Source: Candidatus Methylomirabilota bacterium
Lineage (GTDB): Bacteria; Methylomirabilota; Methylomirabilia; Methylomirabilales; Methylomirabilaceae
Assembly (NCBI GenBank): GCA_003104975.1
Contig: PQAM01000004.1
Span: 168,015 to 232,014, forward strand
Direction: 5' to 3'
Length of the DNA: 64,000 nt
Shown here: positions 9,406 to 18,292 of the stretch, in pieces
How the letters are laid out: each line of letters begins with the position of its first letter
Position numbering within the stretch: position 1 is the first letter of the stretch
Notes under the pieces: generated by a model
What the model saw: the letters and a program-made list of their open reading frames with translations, nothing else
Told to the model about the DNA's origin: nothing
Databases searched by the model: none
Translations under genes and position numbers: made by a program

Positions 9406-9804
9406 GTGGCCCGAATCAATGACCTCGGGAAGCGGTTTCCGACCGTCGACACGGTCACCGTCGAGTGGAAGGCGTACCGTCGACCGGGAGAGGGAACGCT
9501 TGCCGAAGACGGAATTTTTTCACATTCCATCCGAGCGGCGGCTGGAGCATTCGACCCCTTGCTCCCCTGTTCCAATCCCGACTGTCGGGATGGCGGATTC
9601 GAGATCCTGGAGGTCGTCGAGTCGATGATCGGCAGCCGGCAGCAGGAGAAGGCCGGCCTGCTGGTCTGCATCGGTTGGGAAGGCACACGGGCGAGGCGGA
9701 CGGAACCGACACCATGCACTCGTGTGATCGATTATCGAGTGCGATTAACCTATCGGAAAAAAGACGATTCGCGGCGTCCAACAGGACATCAACGGAATGC
9801 ATGA
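9406..9804 (+). CDS. Conserved-looking small Cys-containing protein of unknown function
   Basis: About 132 residues from a GTG start just after the preceding stop. The same frame is open further upstream inside pyrE, so the start is uncertain. The sequence is protein-like: a CSNPDC motif (CX4C) followed by GGFEILEVVESMI, then VCIGWE and later PCTRVIDYRVRLTYRKK. The four cysteines could bind zinc. No family is recognised. It overlaps nothing real on the other strand and ends 40 nt before the PagL-like gene, with which it may be co-transcribed. Confidence 0.55.
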   Translation: MARINDLGKRFPTVDTVTVEWKAYRRPGEGTLAEDGIFSHSIRAAAGAFDPLLPCSNPDCRDGGFEILEVVESMIGSRQQEKAGLLVCIGWEGTRARRTEPTPCTRVIDYRVRLTYRKKDDSRRPTGHQRNA

Positions 9805-9844
9805 GATAAAACCCAAGAGACCCACACCCAAGAGGAGACCTCTT

Positions 9845-10573
9845 ATGATCCACGGACTGAGGCGTGTACCGATGTATGTCTGGCTGACCGTATTCGCAAT
9901 CCTGTCACCTACCCTCGCGTGGGCTGAAACCGCTCGAGAGGCCGTTGAGCTCGGGCGAGAGACTGAACTGATCGCTATCCGGACCCTCGCCTTTGCCGGC
10001 CAGGACGGCCCCCCAGCATCAGGTGAAGGGCGGTCACGATCCGCCATCCGCCCCGAAGAAGGGTTCCAGGCTGGAACATGGCACCTCGGGGTCAAGACCG
10101 GCGGCGCCGACACCGTCAAGATCTTTGCCAATAGAGCACCCGATGTTCAATTTGTTCCGGTGTTCTTCCAGATCGGCTACACAGTCACCGATGTCCACGG
10201 CCCATTCCCGGTCCGCGGGAGCCTGGAGGTGATCTTTGAGCCGACCTTACTCTTCGTAACAAACCCGGAAACAGAGGTCGGGGGGGGCGCAAACCTTCTC
10301 TTCCGTTATAATTTCGTAACGGGCACCCGGTGGGTGCCGTTCTTCGAGGTCGGCGTCGGCATCGTCGACGTGGATCTGAATGTCCCACGGGACCTCAACA
10401 GCCAATTTAACTTCACCATCCTGGGGGGACCGGGCATCAATTACTTCTTGACCGATAACCTGTCTATTCTGGCACAAGTGGGTCTGCACCACATCTCGAA
10501 CGCCGGCCGCAAAAGCCCCAACGTCGGCGTCAATTCGGTGATGGGTCTGCTGGGGGTCTCGTATTACTTCTAA
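9845..10573 (+). CDS. PagL-like acyloxyacyl hydrolase / lipid A deacylase family
   Basis: 243 residues from an ATG preceded by AAGAGGAG. A signal peptide (about 1-25, ending LAWAE) leads to a beta-rich region with alternating hydrophobic residues and a terminal aromatic (VSYYF), as in eight-stranded outer-membrane barrels. Near the C-terminus HISNAG matches the catalytic His-x-Ser-Asn segment of PagL, which removes a 3-O acyl chain from lipid A. The acidic third member of the P. aeruginosa triad appears replaced (GVNS where PagL has GIES). It may be an active variant or a structural homologue. The stop overlaps the convergent pterin dehydratase by 4 nt. Confidence 0.75.
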   Translation: MIHGLRRVPMYVWLTVFAILSPTLAWAETAREAVELGRETELIAIRTLAFAGQDGPPASGEGRSRSAIRPEEGFQAGTWHLGVKTGGADTVKIFANRAPDVQFVPVFFQIGYTVTDVHGPFPVRGSLEVIFEPTLLFVTNPETEVGGGANLLFRYNFVTGTRWVPFFEVGVGIVDVDLNVPRDLNSQFNFTILGGPGINYFLTDNLSILAQVGLHHISNAGRKSPNVGVNSVMGLLGVSYYF

Positions 10574-10953
10574 GCGCTGCTCTTTTCCTGACTGCCGCCG
10601 CGGACCCATTTGTTAGGCGTCCCGTCAAGGGGGGAACTTTCTCCCGGCCGCCACAGAACCGACTGCTCGATCTGCTTGGCTAGGGCAAAGTCCTTGTCGG
10701 TGATCCCCCCGGCGGCATGGGTTCGGAGCTTCACCCAGACCTTCCCCCACGTGACCTCCAGGTCCGGGTGATGCCAGGCGGCCTCGGCCAGATAGCCGAT
10801 CGTATTGACCAGCATCAGGGTCGTCGGCCAGCCGTCGGTATTATACTTTCTTCGAATCCATCGCCCCTCGAGGTACCATCCCGGCAGCTCCTGCGCCAGG
10901 CGTTTGACCACATCCTCATCCGGAATCACCGGATATTTCTTCTCTTGTGACAT
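10570..10953 (-). CDS. phhB: 4a-hydroxytetrahydrobiopterin dehydratase (PCD family)
   Basis: 127 residues from an ATG preceded by AAAAAGGAGG. The family core is visible: PGWYLEGRWIRRKY, then NTIGYLAEAAWHHPDLEVTWGKV, whose HHP-L motif provides the active-site histidines, and THAAGGITDKDFALA. It dehydrates 4a-hydroxy-pterins, recycling pterin cofactors; homologues also act in molybdopterin or other pterin contexts. No aromatic amino acid hydroxylase is nearby. It lies downstream of tkt on the same strand with a 225-nt gap that holds no other gene. Confidence 0.9.
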   Translation of the reverse strand: MSQEKKYPVIPDEDVVKRLAQELPGWYLEGRWIRRKYNTDGWPTTLMLVNTIGYLAEAAWHHPDLEVTWGKVWVKLRTHAAGGITDKDFALAKQIEQSVLWRPGESSPLDGTPNKWVRGGSQEKSSA

Positions 10954-11178
10954 GGCCTCCTCCTTTTTGCTGAACTGATGACCTCCCACCCCTTGTTTGA
11001 ATGTAGGATATGGTCTTCCGCCGGGCAAGTGGATTCGGACACCTGACGTCAATCCGATCACCGTGGATCCGCCATCGCACTCTCCCATTGCCGGGTGGGT
11101 GTCTACTCTTGGTGTAGAGGATCGAAGGATCACCCCGGTTGAAGGATAGGGTGCAGTCCCGAGTTTTCAGTTCGAGAT

Positions 11179-13200
11179 TCAGGCCAGAAGCTCCATGGCT
11201 CGGGATACGACATGCTCAGCCGTAAAGCCGAATTGCTTCATGAGGACCTGATAGGGGGCTGACGCGCCGAATCGTGTCATGCCGACCACACCTCCGTGCA
11301 GACCGACATACCGGTGCCAACCATGCGGGGAGCCGGTCTCGATGGCCAGTCGAGCGGTCACCGCCGGGGGGAGCACCTCGTTCCGATATGCCTCAGATTG
11401 CCGATCAAACAGCTCCCAACTCGGCATGCTGACGACGCGAGCCGAAATCCCCTCGTCGGCCAGCCGTCCCCACGCCTCCAGGGCCAGGTGCACCTCCGAC
11501 CCGGTCGCAATAAGGATAATTCGCGGATGACCCTGATCGGCATCAGCCAGGATATACGCTCCCTTCAGAAGGAGGTCGGCGGACGGATATTTTGTGCGGT
11601 CAAGGGTCGGAAGCTTCTGTCTGGTCAGCGCCAGCACTACGGGCCCGCCACGATGTTCGAGAGCGGCGCGCCAGGCGACCGCCGTTTCAGTCGCATCGGC
11701 TGGACGGATGACGGTGAGGTTCGGCATGGCCCGGAGCGAAGACAGGTGCTCGATCGGCTGATGGGTGGGACCATCCTCCCCCAGGCCGATGCTGTCATGG
11801 GTAAATACATAAATCACGTGGATGTGCGACAGCGCAGCCACTCGAATGGCGGGTCGCATATAATCGGAAAAGATCAAAAAGGTCCCCGCATACGGGATGA
11901 CCCCCTGATGCAACGCCATCCCGTTCAGGATCGACCCCATCGCATGCTCTCGCACCCCAAAATGAATATTTCGGCCTCCAGCGTTCGATTTCTGGAAATC
12001 GCCGTCGCCCTTCAGGTACGTGTTGTTCGATGGGGTCAGATCGGCTGAACCCCCGATAAGGGTCGGGACGGTTGAGGCAATCGCATTCAGCACCTTGCCC
12101 GAGGCCTCACGGGTGGCCAGGCCCCCTCCGGCGGGGGTGAAGGTCGGAATCTTTTCAACCCAACCCTCCGGGAGCCCACCACTCATGACCCGGTTCCACT
12201 CGTCCGCCAGCTCAGGATATACCGCCGCATAGGCATCGAATGCGGCCTGCCACTCGGCCTCCCAGATCCGGCCCCGCTGCAGGGCCTCTCGAAAATGGGC
12301 CAAGGCCTCGTCGGGGATATGAAATGCAGGTTCGAGCGGCCAGCCCAACGCCTCCTTGGTCAGCCGTATCTCCTCATCTCCCAACGGCGACCCATGCGCC
12401 TCCGCCGTATCCTGCTTGTTCGGGCTGCCGTAAGCGATATGGGTCCTGGCCATAATGAGCGATGGCCGATCATGTTCGGCCTGGGCCGTGCTCAGCGCAG
12501 CCTCGATCATCTTGACGTCGTTGCCGTCTACCCGTTGGACATGCCACCCGTAGGCCTCGAAGCGCTGTCCGACGTTCTCCGTAAAGGCCAGGTCGGTGCT
12601 GCCGTCGATTGTGATCCGGTTGTCGTCGTACAGGTAGATCAGTTTGCCCAGTCCAAGATGCCCGGCCAGCGAGGCCGCCTCGGAGGTCACCCCCTCCATG
12701 AGGTCGCCGTCGCTCACGACGGCATAGGTGTAGTGATCGACAATCGGATAGCCCGGTCGATTAAAGTGATGGGCCAAAAATCGCTCGGCCATCGCCATCC
12801 CGACACCGTTTCCGAAACCCTGACCAAGGGGTCCCGTCGTCGTCTCTACGCCAGGCGTCATGCCATGTTCCGAATGTCCCGGTGTGCGGCTTCCCCATTG
12901 CCGAAATTGCTTCAGTTCATCCAGGGTAAGATCATAACCGGTCAGATGCAGGAGGCAATACAGCAGCATACAGCCGTGGCCGGGCGACAGGATGAACCGA
13001 TCCCTGTTGGGCCAGGAGGGATGGACCGGATTGTGCCTGAGCGCACGTGTCCAAAGGGTGTACGCCATGGCGGCTGCCCCCATCGGGAGTCCCGGATGGC
13101 CGGAATTGGCCTTCTGAACCCCATCCATAGCCAGCGTACGGATGGTATTGATACACAACTGGTCGAGCGATTCCTGAATGTTTTCCACTGATCCCCCCAT
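11179..13200 (-). CDS. tkt: Transketolase
   Basis: 673 residues, full length. The thiamine-diphosphate region is clear: [27 protein letters not shown], and SDGDLMEG...DDNRITIDG. The middle (Pyr) domain has [12 protein letters not shown] and [18 protein letters not shown], and the C-terminal domain ends in FGASAPY-VLMK-FG. It transfers two-carbon units between sugar phosphates in the pentose phosphate pathway and Calvin cycle, in the cytoplasm. It follows gap by 44 nt on the same strand, so the two probably form an operon of carbon-fixation or sugar-phosphate enzymes. Confidence 0.97.
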   Translation of the reverse strand: MGGSVENIQESLDQLCINTIRTLAMDGVQKANSGHPGLPMGAAAMAYTLWTRALRHNPVHPSWPNRDRFILSPGHGCMLLYCLLHLTGYDLTLDELKQFRQWGSRTPGHSEHGMTPGVETTTGPLGQGFGNGVGMAMAERFLAHHFNRPGYPIVDHYTYAVVSDGDLMEGVTSEAASLAGHLGLGKLIYLYDDNRITIDGSTDLAFTENVGQRFEAYGWHVQRVDGNDVKMIEAALSTAQAEHDRPSLIMARTHIAYGSPNKQDTAEAHGSPLGDEEIRLTKEALGWPLEPAFHIPDEALAHFREALQRGRIWEAEWQAAFDAYAAVYPELADEWNRVMSGGLPEGWVEKIPTFTPAGGGLATREASGKVLNAIASTVPTLIGGSADLTPSNNTYLKGDGDFQKSNAGGRNIHFGVREHAMGSILNGMALHQGVIPYAGTFLIFSDYMRPAIRVAALSHIHVIYVFTHDSIGLGEDGPTHQPIEHLSSLRAMPNLTVIRPADATETAVAWRAALEHRGGPVVLALTRQKLPTLDRTKYPSADLLLKGAYILADADQGHPRIILIATGSEVHLALEAWGRLADEGISARVVSMPSWELFDRQSEAYRNEVLPPAVTARLAIETGSPHGWHRYVGLHGGVVGMTRFGASAPYQVLMKQFGFTAEHVVSRAMELLA

Positions 13201-13244
13201 TTACCTACCCTCTTCTCCTCACTCCCCTCAATCTTCCACGCTTA

Positions 13245-14303
13245 CTATGCCGGCTGTTCGCCCTTCGCAACACCCCAGAGCCGCTGCTGATCGCGTTTGA
13301 GATCCTGATCGGCCACATACGCAGCCAGATCGGCCATCCGGCACGAATACCCCCACTCATTGTCGTACCAGGCCACCACCTTTACGATCCGATCCTTCAG
13401 GACCAGGGTCATCAGGGCGTCCACAATGGACGAGTGCGGATTGCCCTTGAAGTCCATGGAGACCAGCGGCCGGTCGCACACCTCCAGAATTCCCCGGAGA
13501 CGTCCCGTGGTCGCGGCCCTGAACGCGGCATTGACCGTCTCGGGGGTCACATCACGACCGAGCTCCGCGACGAGATCGACGACGGAAACCGTGGGTGTCG
13601 GCACCCGGTAGGCCATGCCGTTAAAGCGGCCGGCAAGTTCCGGGATCACCTTCACCAAGGCTCTGGCAGCGCCGGTATCGGTCGGAATGATATTGAGGGC
13701 GGCGGCCCGCGACTCCCGCACATCCTCCGCCCCGCGATCATGGATGGCTTGCGAATTAGTATAGCTGTGGACCGTACTCATGAATCCCCATTCGATCCCG
13801 AAGGCGTCAAGGAGGACCTTCGCAACCGGCGCAAGGCAGTTGGTCGTGCATGATCCGTTCGAGATGATCCGGTGTTGTCCCGGATCGTACCGTTCTTCGT
13901 TGACCCCCAATACGACGGTCAGATCCTCGCCCTTCCCCGGGGCAGAGATGAGCACCCGTTTTGCCCCTGCCGCGAGGTGCTTTTCGGCCTCCGGACGATT
14001 CGTTCCCCGACCGCTGCACTCCAGGACGATGTCGACCCCCGCATCCGACCAGTTCAGCTTGGTCCAATCCCGCTCGCGGAAGACCGTAATCCGCTTCCCG
14101 TCGACCCGCATGCTGCCCTCGTCACTCTCGACCTTTGCCGGGAAGGGTCCGTAGTTTGAGTCGAATTCCAGCAACAGGGCGTCGGTGCGGGCCCCGGCCG
14201 GATCGTTGATCGCCACGACATCAAGCGCCCGCTTCTGTTCCCACGCGGCGCGAAACGCCAGCCGGCCGATTCGTCCAAAACCGTTGATCGCGATTCTCAC
14301 CAT
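13245..14303 (-). CDS. gap: Glyceraldehyde-3-phosphate dehydrogenase, type I
   Basis: 352 residues. N-terminal Rossmann motif INGFGRIGRLAFRAA; AINDPAG near residue 33 retains the Asp associated with NAD preference; the catalytic Cys lies in SNGSCTTNCLAP (near 155), followed by STVHSYTNSQ with the catalytic His. The C-terminus has WYDNEWGYSCRM. It interconverts glyceraldehyde-3-phosphate and 1,3-bisphosphoglycerate. ATG is preceded by GAGG. First clearly recognised gene of the gap-tkt unit; a small ORF and a good promoter lie upstream. Confidence 0.97.
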   Translation of the reverse strand: MVRIAINGFGRIGRLAFRAAWEQKRALDVVAINDPAGARTDALLLEFDSNYGPFPAKVESDEGSMRVDGKRITVFRERDWTKLNWSDAGVDIVLECSGRGTNRPEAEKHLAAGAKRVLISAPGKGEDLTVVLGVNEERYDPGQHRIISNGSCTTNCLAPVAKVLLDAFGIEWGFMSTVHSYTNSQAIHDRGAEDVRESRAAALNIIPTDTGAARALVKVIPELAGRFNGMAYRVPTPTVSVVDLVAELGRDVTPETVNAAFRAATTGRLRGILEVCDRPLVSMDFKGNPHSSIVDALMTLVLKDRIVKVVAWYDNEWGYSCRMADLAAYVADQDLKRDQQRLWGVAKGEQPA

Positions 14304-14313
14304 CGGTTATCCC

Positions 14314-14472
14314 TCAGCAATAGCTGCAGAATCCTTCCTGTGGAACTTTCTGGGGCTCGATGTGCCTCCGGATGTCATTCGGCCGGGCGTGCTTGCTCAT
14401 GAAGGCCATGTTGTTGGCCGCAGAATTCCAGGATCCAGGTCGGTTCAGAACAATCTCGCCGCTCTCTCGCAC
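14314..14472 (-). CDS. Possible small ORF in the gap leader (unrecognised)
   Basis: A 52-codon frame from GTG, or 28 codons from the ATG at 14400, ends 10 nt before gap. The predicted peptide is charged and ends in FCSYC. It lies between a strong minus-strand promoter and gap, so it would be translated first in the transcript, if at all. No strong ribosome site is visible before any of its possible starts. It may be a leader peptide, a small protein, or chance. Confidence 0.25.
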   Translation of the reverse strand: MRESGEIVLNRPGSWNSAANNMAFMSKHARPNDIRRHIEPQKVPQEGFCSYC

Positions 14473-14548
14473 CGAGCAGTGCCGGCATCGGCTTTCTTTT
14501 TACGGCGATGGTCATCACGTTCACGCATCCCTATTTCGCGCGGACGGG

Positions 14549-14577
14549 ATTTTATCACTTGCCCCATTATCTGTCTA
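14549..14577 (-). promoter_or_regulatory. Sigma70-type promoter for gap-tkt
   Basis: On the minus strand TAGACA, a 17-nt spacer and TAAAAT with an upstream TGA (extended -10). It is five of six matches at each hexamer. The predicted start near 14542 gives a leader of about 240 nt before gap. Confidence 0.6.
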
Positions 14578-14597
14578 GCGGTTGTTTCGAAACAGAT
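14569..14597. promoter_or_regulatory. Palindrome between divergent promoters
   Basis: ATCTGT and ACAGAT arms (14569-14574, 14592-14597) and an internal perfect palindrome GTTTCGAAAC (14584-14593) lie between the gap promoter and the plus-strand TTGACA of the PTPS-like gene. The position suits an operator for a regulator of both directions; no regulator is identified. Confidence 0.35.
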
Positions 14598-14609
14598 AGC
14601 AAATCGGTC

Positions 14610-14638
14610 TTGACAGCCGACACATCGGTGCGATAGCT
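14610..14638 (+). promoter_or_regulatory. Possible promoter for the PTPS-like gene
   Basis: Perfect -35 TTGACA with a weak ATAGCT 17 nt downstream, 40 nt before the start codon. The -10 is poor. Confidence 0.35.
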
Positions 14639-14677
14639 TCCACCTACGCTCTTTGGGGGCGCTAGTGAGGAGGTATC

Positions 14678-15166
14678 ATGGCTGCGTTTCGCATTAGGAT
14701 TGATCACGAGAATCTGAAGTTCAGCTCGGCCCATTTTGTGCTTTTCGGCAACGGCAAATGCGAGGGCCTGCACGGGCATAACTACAGGGCCTGGGTGGAA
14801 CTGGAAGGGTCGCTTCAGCCGAACGATTATGTCCTCGATTTCCTCGCCGTCAAGCCGCTTATGAAAGCGATCTGCGAGCAGCTCAACCACAAGGTCATGC
14901 TGCCGACCGAGAATGCGGGCCTGCGGATCGAAAGCGGCGACATGATTGTCGATGCGGTCTACGGTAAGAAGCAGTACCGCTTTCCGATTGAAGACGTCCT
15001 CTTGCTGCCGATCCATAACACCAGCGCAGAGCTGTTAGCCAGGTATATCTGCGGACTATTGCGGGAAGAGATCAAGCGTCAATACGGGGGCGAGGGGGTC
15101 GTCACTATCAGGGTCGGCGTACAGGAATCGTTTGGGCAGGAAGCCTCCTACGAAGAGGCCTTCTAG
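14678..15166 (+). CDS. 6-pyruvoyl-tetrahydropterin synthase / QueD family protein
   Basis: 162 residues. The motif KCEGLHGHNY carries the CxxxHGH signature: the catalytic Cys and two of the zinc-binding His; the third is in SSAHFVLF near residue 16. The family converts dihydroneopterin triphosphate to 6-pyruvoyl- or 6-carboxy-tetrahydropterin. In this position, next to methanofuran genes, a role in making the pterin part of a tetrahydromethanopterin-like cofactor is attractive but unproven; queuosine synthesis (QueD) is the alternative. ATG follows GAGGAGG. It converges with the HisA-like gene, overlapping by 4 nt. Confidence 0.85.
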   Translation: MAAFRIRIDHENLKFSSAHFVLFGNGKCEGLHGHNYRAWVELEGSLQPNDYVLDFLAVKPLMKAICEQLNHKVMLPTENAGLRIESGDMIVDAVYGKKQYRFPIEDVLLLPIHNTSAELLARYICGLLREEIKRQYGGEGVVTIRVGVQESFGQEASYEEAF

Positions 15167-15939
15167 GTCTCTGCCTCCAGGCGATCCAAGGCCGTCCGCG
15201 TGATCGCCCCGCTGTGGAGCGTAGTGGCAAGCAGCGCCCCCGACGCGCCGGCGCGCTGCAGGCCTGTCAGGTCCGCGACCGATGCGACGCCGCCGCCTAC
15301 AATGAATCGCATATCGGGGGCGGCCGCCGTGACCCTGCCGAGTAACGCTGTATTGGGGCCGCCGCCCGTACCGATCCGGTCCATCTCGAGGAGAATCGCC
15401 TCACGACATCCGAGTGACAGCAGGCGTAAGGCTGCTGCGACCGGGTCGTTCGACTCGGTGGACGGTCTTTGCCAAACCACGGCTTGTGCTTTCAGATCGA
15501 GGCTGAAAAGCGCGCGCTCCGGACCCAGCGCGGCGAGAAGCCCGGATGCTGCATCACAACCCGCCAGTGACTCAGAGGCGATAATGACCTTCTTTACGCC
15601 GGCATCCAACAGCCGCCTCGCCTGCTGGATATCGTGAATGCCGGCATCGACCAGCAACTGAAGCTGCGGCTCGGCAGCGGCCATCTTCTTGATCAGGGCC
15701 AGATTATCGCCGCCGCCCATGATCGCATCCAGATCGGCAACATAGACCGATGCGCTCTTAAGCGTTTCACAGTACGCCCGCAGGAGGATAACGGGATCGG
15801 CCCCTTGCAACAGAACGCTCTGGATCGGTTCGTATGCCCACCGCTCCCCTCTGCGCGCATGAACCGCAACCCCTCGCATGATATCGATGACCGGTATGAT
15901 CTGCACAGCAGCGATCGTCGCTTCTCCACAATACCCCAT
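15163..15939 (-). CDS. HisA/HisF-like TIM-barrel protein of the C1-cofactor cluster
   Basis: 258 residues. A HisA-type beginning (IIPVIDIMRGVAVHARRGER) and a phosphate-binding end (FIVGGGVASVADL...GASGALLATTLHSG) indicate a half-barrel-duplicated isomerase fold; the middle has YVADLDAIMGGGDN. No other histidine genes are present, and HisA-like proteins of unknown reaction are found with tetrahydromethanopterin/methanofuran genes in methylotrophic bacteria. So a cofactor role is more likely than histidine synthesis. The first ATG is used; a GTG 12 codons in is possible. It is the only cluster gene here besides mfnB on the minus strand. Confidence 0.75.
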   Translation of the reverse strand: MGYCGEATIAAVQIIPVIDIMRGVAVHARRGERWAYEPIQSVLLQGADPVILLRAYCETLKSASVYVADLDAIMGGGDNLALIKKMAAAEPQLQLLVDAGIHDIQQARRLLDAGVKKVIIASESLAGCDAASGLLAALGPERALFSLDLKAQAVVWQRPSTESNDPVAAALRLLSLGCREAILLEMDRIGTGGGPNTALLGRVTAAAPDMRFIVGGGVASVADLTGLQRAGASGALLATTLHSGAITRTALDRLEAET

Positions 15940-15998
15940 GCGCCGGCGGCCTACGCATGGGCTAAAAGTCTGTTGCGAGATCGTCCCGTCACTGGCTC

Positions 15999-16088
15999 GT
16001 CATTGCGAGCGACCAACGGGAGCACGGCAATCTCACCGTAGTTATCCCGAACGACTGTGAGATTGCTTCGGCTGCGCCTCGCAATGAC
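15999..16088. repeat. Palindromic interspersed repeat, about 90 bp
   Basis: Arms GTCATTGCGAG...GCAATCTCAC and GTGAGATTGC...CTCGCAATGAC form an imperfect palindrome with terminal inverted repeats. This type of non-coding, hairpin-forming repeat occurs in many bacterial genomes. It lies between the divergent HisA-like gene and mfnD. Confidence 0.75.
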
Positions 16089-16107
16089 ACGGGAGACATT
16101 CTAAGCG

Positions 16108-17157
16108 ATGAAGATATTCGTGCATGAGTGTATCACGGCCGGCGGGTTGGGTGAAGGCCCGGTCCCGGCGACGCTGCTGGCAGAGGGGCGCATGATGCTC
16201 CAGGCGCTGCTGGCCGATCTGCTTGACCTTCAAGAGCATCGGCTGGTCGTGCAGGTCGATCGGCGGTATCTGCCGCAACTGCGCCCTCACCCCGGTCTTC
16301 AGATCGTTGACAGCAGGGACGGCTACCATCACACCTTCCGACAGATGGTCGTAGAGGCGGATGCCACGTTTCTGATCGCCCCGGAGACAGACGGCCGACT
16401 CGAGGCGATCACGGCAATAGTCGAACGTTGCGGCAAGTTGGTCGTAGGATCCGGCACTGCCGGCGTCAAGGTTGCCGGCAACAAGATGCTCACCCATCGA
16501 TGGCTGGAGGAGCACGGTATCTCCACCCCCGAGACGATTCATCTTCGCCCTGTTGATGACCCGCTGTCTATAGATCGGCGGCTTAGCTATCCTGTGGTCG
16601 CAAAACCGATAGACGGGGTCGGGTGTGACGGTGTATTCATTGCGCAAAGACCATCGGAATTGGAGCGGACGGCCGCGACCGCCAGGCAGACGACACCGGG
16701 TAAGGACCTCCTGTTGCAACACTACATCGACGGCGTTCATGCCAGCGTCTCCCTTTTGACCGACGGGAGCCGGTCTGTCCCGCTCACCTTGAACCACCAG
16801 GAGATTAGAGGGCGAAGCCGACTGACGTATTACGGGGGGTGCGTCCCGTTTGAGCACCCGCTCCGTACCCTGGCGTTTCATCGGGCGGCGGAGGTCGTCC
16901 AGGCGATCCCCGGCCTCAAAGGGTATGTGGGAATCGATCTGGTCCTGACTGATGACGACGCCGTGGTTATCGAGGTGAATCCTCGCCTCACAACCTCGTA
17001 CGTCGGGCTTCGAAAGGTCCTTCGACAGAATTTGGCTGCCCTGATGCTCGACGCAGCGGCAGGCAAGCTCCCGGACCCTGCCGACATCGACATCATCGGG
17101 TCGGCGCACTTTACCACGCGGGACGGTACGATAACAGTCTCAGAGGGCGTACGGTGA
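16108..17157 (+). CDS. mfnD: ATP-grasp protein, MfnD-like (tyramine--L-glutamate ligase family)
   Basis: 349 residues. It starts KIFVHECITAGGLG, typical of this ATP-grasp family. The ATP-binding part has YPVVAKPIDGVGCDGV (about 152-167) and the metal/ATP residues in VVIEVNPRLTTSYVGLR (about 288-304). In methanogens MfnD joins glutamate to tyramine in methanofuran synthesis; bacterial homologues serve methylofuran in methylotrophs. The following genes (MfnF-, MfnE- and MfnB-like) support this. It overlaps the next gene by GTGA, showing translational coupling. The tyrosine decarboxylase (MfnA) and aminotransferase (MfnC) genes are not in the window. Confidence 0.85.
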   Translation: MKIFVHECITAGGLGEGPVPATLLAEGRMMLQALLADLLDLQEHRLVVQVDRRYLPQLRPHPGLQIVDSRDGYHHTFRQMVVEADATFLIAPETDGRLEAITAIVERCGKLVVGSGTAGVKVAGNKMLTHRWLEEHGISTPETIHLRPVDDPLSIDRRLSYPVVAKPIDGVGCDGVFIAQRPSELERTAATARQTTPGKDLLLQHYIDGVHASVSLLTDGSRSVPLTLNHQEIRGRSRLTYYGGCVPFEHPLRTLAFHRAAEVVQAIPGLKGYVGIDLVLTDDDAVVIEVNPRLTTSYVGLRKVLRQNLAALMLDAAAGKLPDPADIDIIGSAHFTTRDGTITVSEGVR

Positions 17158-18185
17158 TTCGCATAATTGGATGGGACATCGGCGGCGCGAACGTGAAGGC
17201 CGCCCGCCTGCTGTGTGCCGACGGGCGTGCGGAAAGCGGGCGCGCGGTTCGCCGCCATTTCGAGCTGTGGCATAACAGCAATAGCCTCCACTCACTCCTG
17301 CAAACGATCTATGCCGAGCTGGGACCTACGGATGCCATGGTGGTGACGATGACCGGAGAGCTCTGTGATGCGTTCGCCGACAGGGCCGAAGGGGTCGCGT
17401 TCATCATCAACGCGGTGAGAGCGGCGGTCCCCGACATCCCGCTGTACGCGATCGATCTTGATGGTCGGCTTATGTGTTTAGACACGGGGGAGGTCGAGCT
17501 GCTCACACTCGCGCCGACCAATTGGATCGCCGAGGCGATGGTCCTGGCAACCCGGCAACCGGACTGCCTGATGATGGATATCGGCAGCACCACGACCGAT
17601 CTGATTCCGATCATGGGCGGCAGGCCGATCGCACGGGGCAAGCGGGACATCGAGCGGTTGGCGCACGGAGAGCTGATCTACACCGGCGCACTCCGCACGC
17701 CGGTCGCTGCCATCGCATCCGGCATCCCTGTGCGAGGTGTGATCTGTCGAATATCGGCCGAATACTTCGCCATCTCTGCCGATGTGTATCTGGCGTTGGG
17801 ACAGCTCACCTCGGACGACTATACCTGCGCAGCGCCAGACGGGGGCGAGAAAACGAGCGAGGGGGCGCTGCGTCGGCTGGCCAGAGTAGTCTGCGAAGAC
17901 AGCAAGCACCTCACAGCGAGCGAGCTTCACACTATGGCCGCCTATATCGCCGAACAGCAGATCCAACAGATTACGGAGGGGATGTTTCAGGTCCTCTCCA
18001 GGATCGAGAACGGTCTCCATTTCCCTGTCGTACCGGTGGGGATCGGCGCCTTCCTGGGGGAGACCTGCGCAAGACGACTGGGCCTTACAGTGTGTGACGC
18101 CCCGGCACTCATCGACAGCGGGGCGGTGTCATTGAGTCCTTGCACGGCAGCCGCCTACCTGTTGGGACGCGAATTGTCCCGATAG
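17154..18185 (+). CDS. mfnF: MfnF-like hydantoinase/oxoprolinase-fold protein (H4MPT-linked C1 pathway)
   Basis: 343 residues from a GTG that overlaps the mfnD stop. The N-terminus IIGWDIGGANVKAARL is the phosphate-binding loop of an actin/hydantoinase-like ATPase fold; MMDIGSTTTDLIPI (about 140) is the second phosphate motif. These match proteins annotated as H4MPT-linked C1 transfer pathway protein. In archaea MfnF couples the aminomethylfuran diphosphate to gamma-glutamyltyramine, forming the core of methanofuran. It should act in the cytoplasm with MfnD and MfnE. A palindromic repeat begins 5 nt after its TAG stop. Confidence 0.85.
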   Translation: MIRIIGWDIGGANVKAARLLCADGRAESGRAVRRHFELWHNSNSLHSLLQTIYAELGPTDAMVVTMTGELCDAFADRAEGVAFIINAVRAAVPDIPLYAIDLDGRLMCLDTGEVELLTLAPTNWIAEAMVLATRQPDCLMMDIGSTTTDLIPIMGGRPIARGKRDIERLAHGELIYTGALRTPVAAIASGIPVRGVICRISAEYFAISADVYLALGQLTSDDYTCAAPDGGEKTSEGALRRLARVVCEDSKHLTASELHTMAAYIAEQQIQQITEGMFQVLSRIENGLHFPVVPVGIGAFLGETCARRLGLTVCDAPALIDSGAVSLSPCTAAAYLLGRELSR

Positions 18186-18189
18186 CAAT

Positions 18190-18242
18190 GTAGGGGCGCT
18201 GCTTGCTGCGCCCAGGATGGGCAGGGCAAGCCCTGCCCCTAC
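18190..18242. repeat. GTAGGGGC palindromic repeat, copy 1
   Basis: 53 bp with ends GTAGGGGC...GCCCCTAC; two internal hairpins. Similar copies are at 22554, 24243 and 36102, with half-copies at 33212 and 61641. Confidence 0.8.
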
Positions 18243-18292
18243 GATAGCGATCCGATCTTGCACATACAGAGCCGAGCGCCGATAGGTGATTC

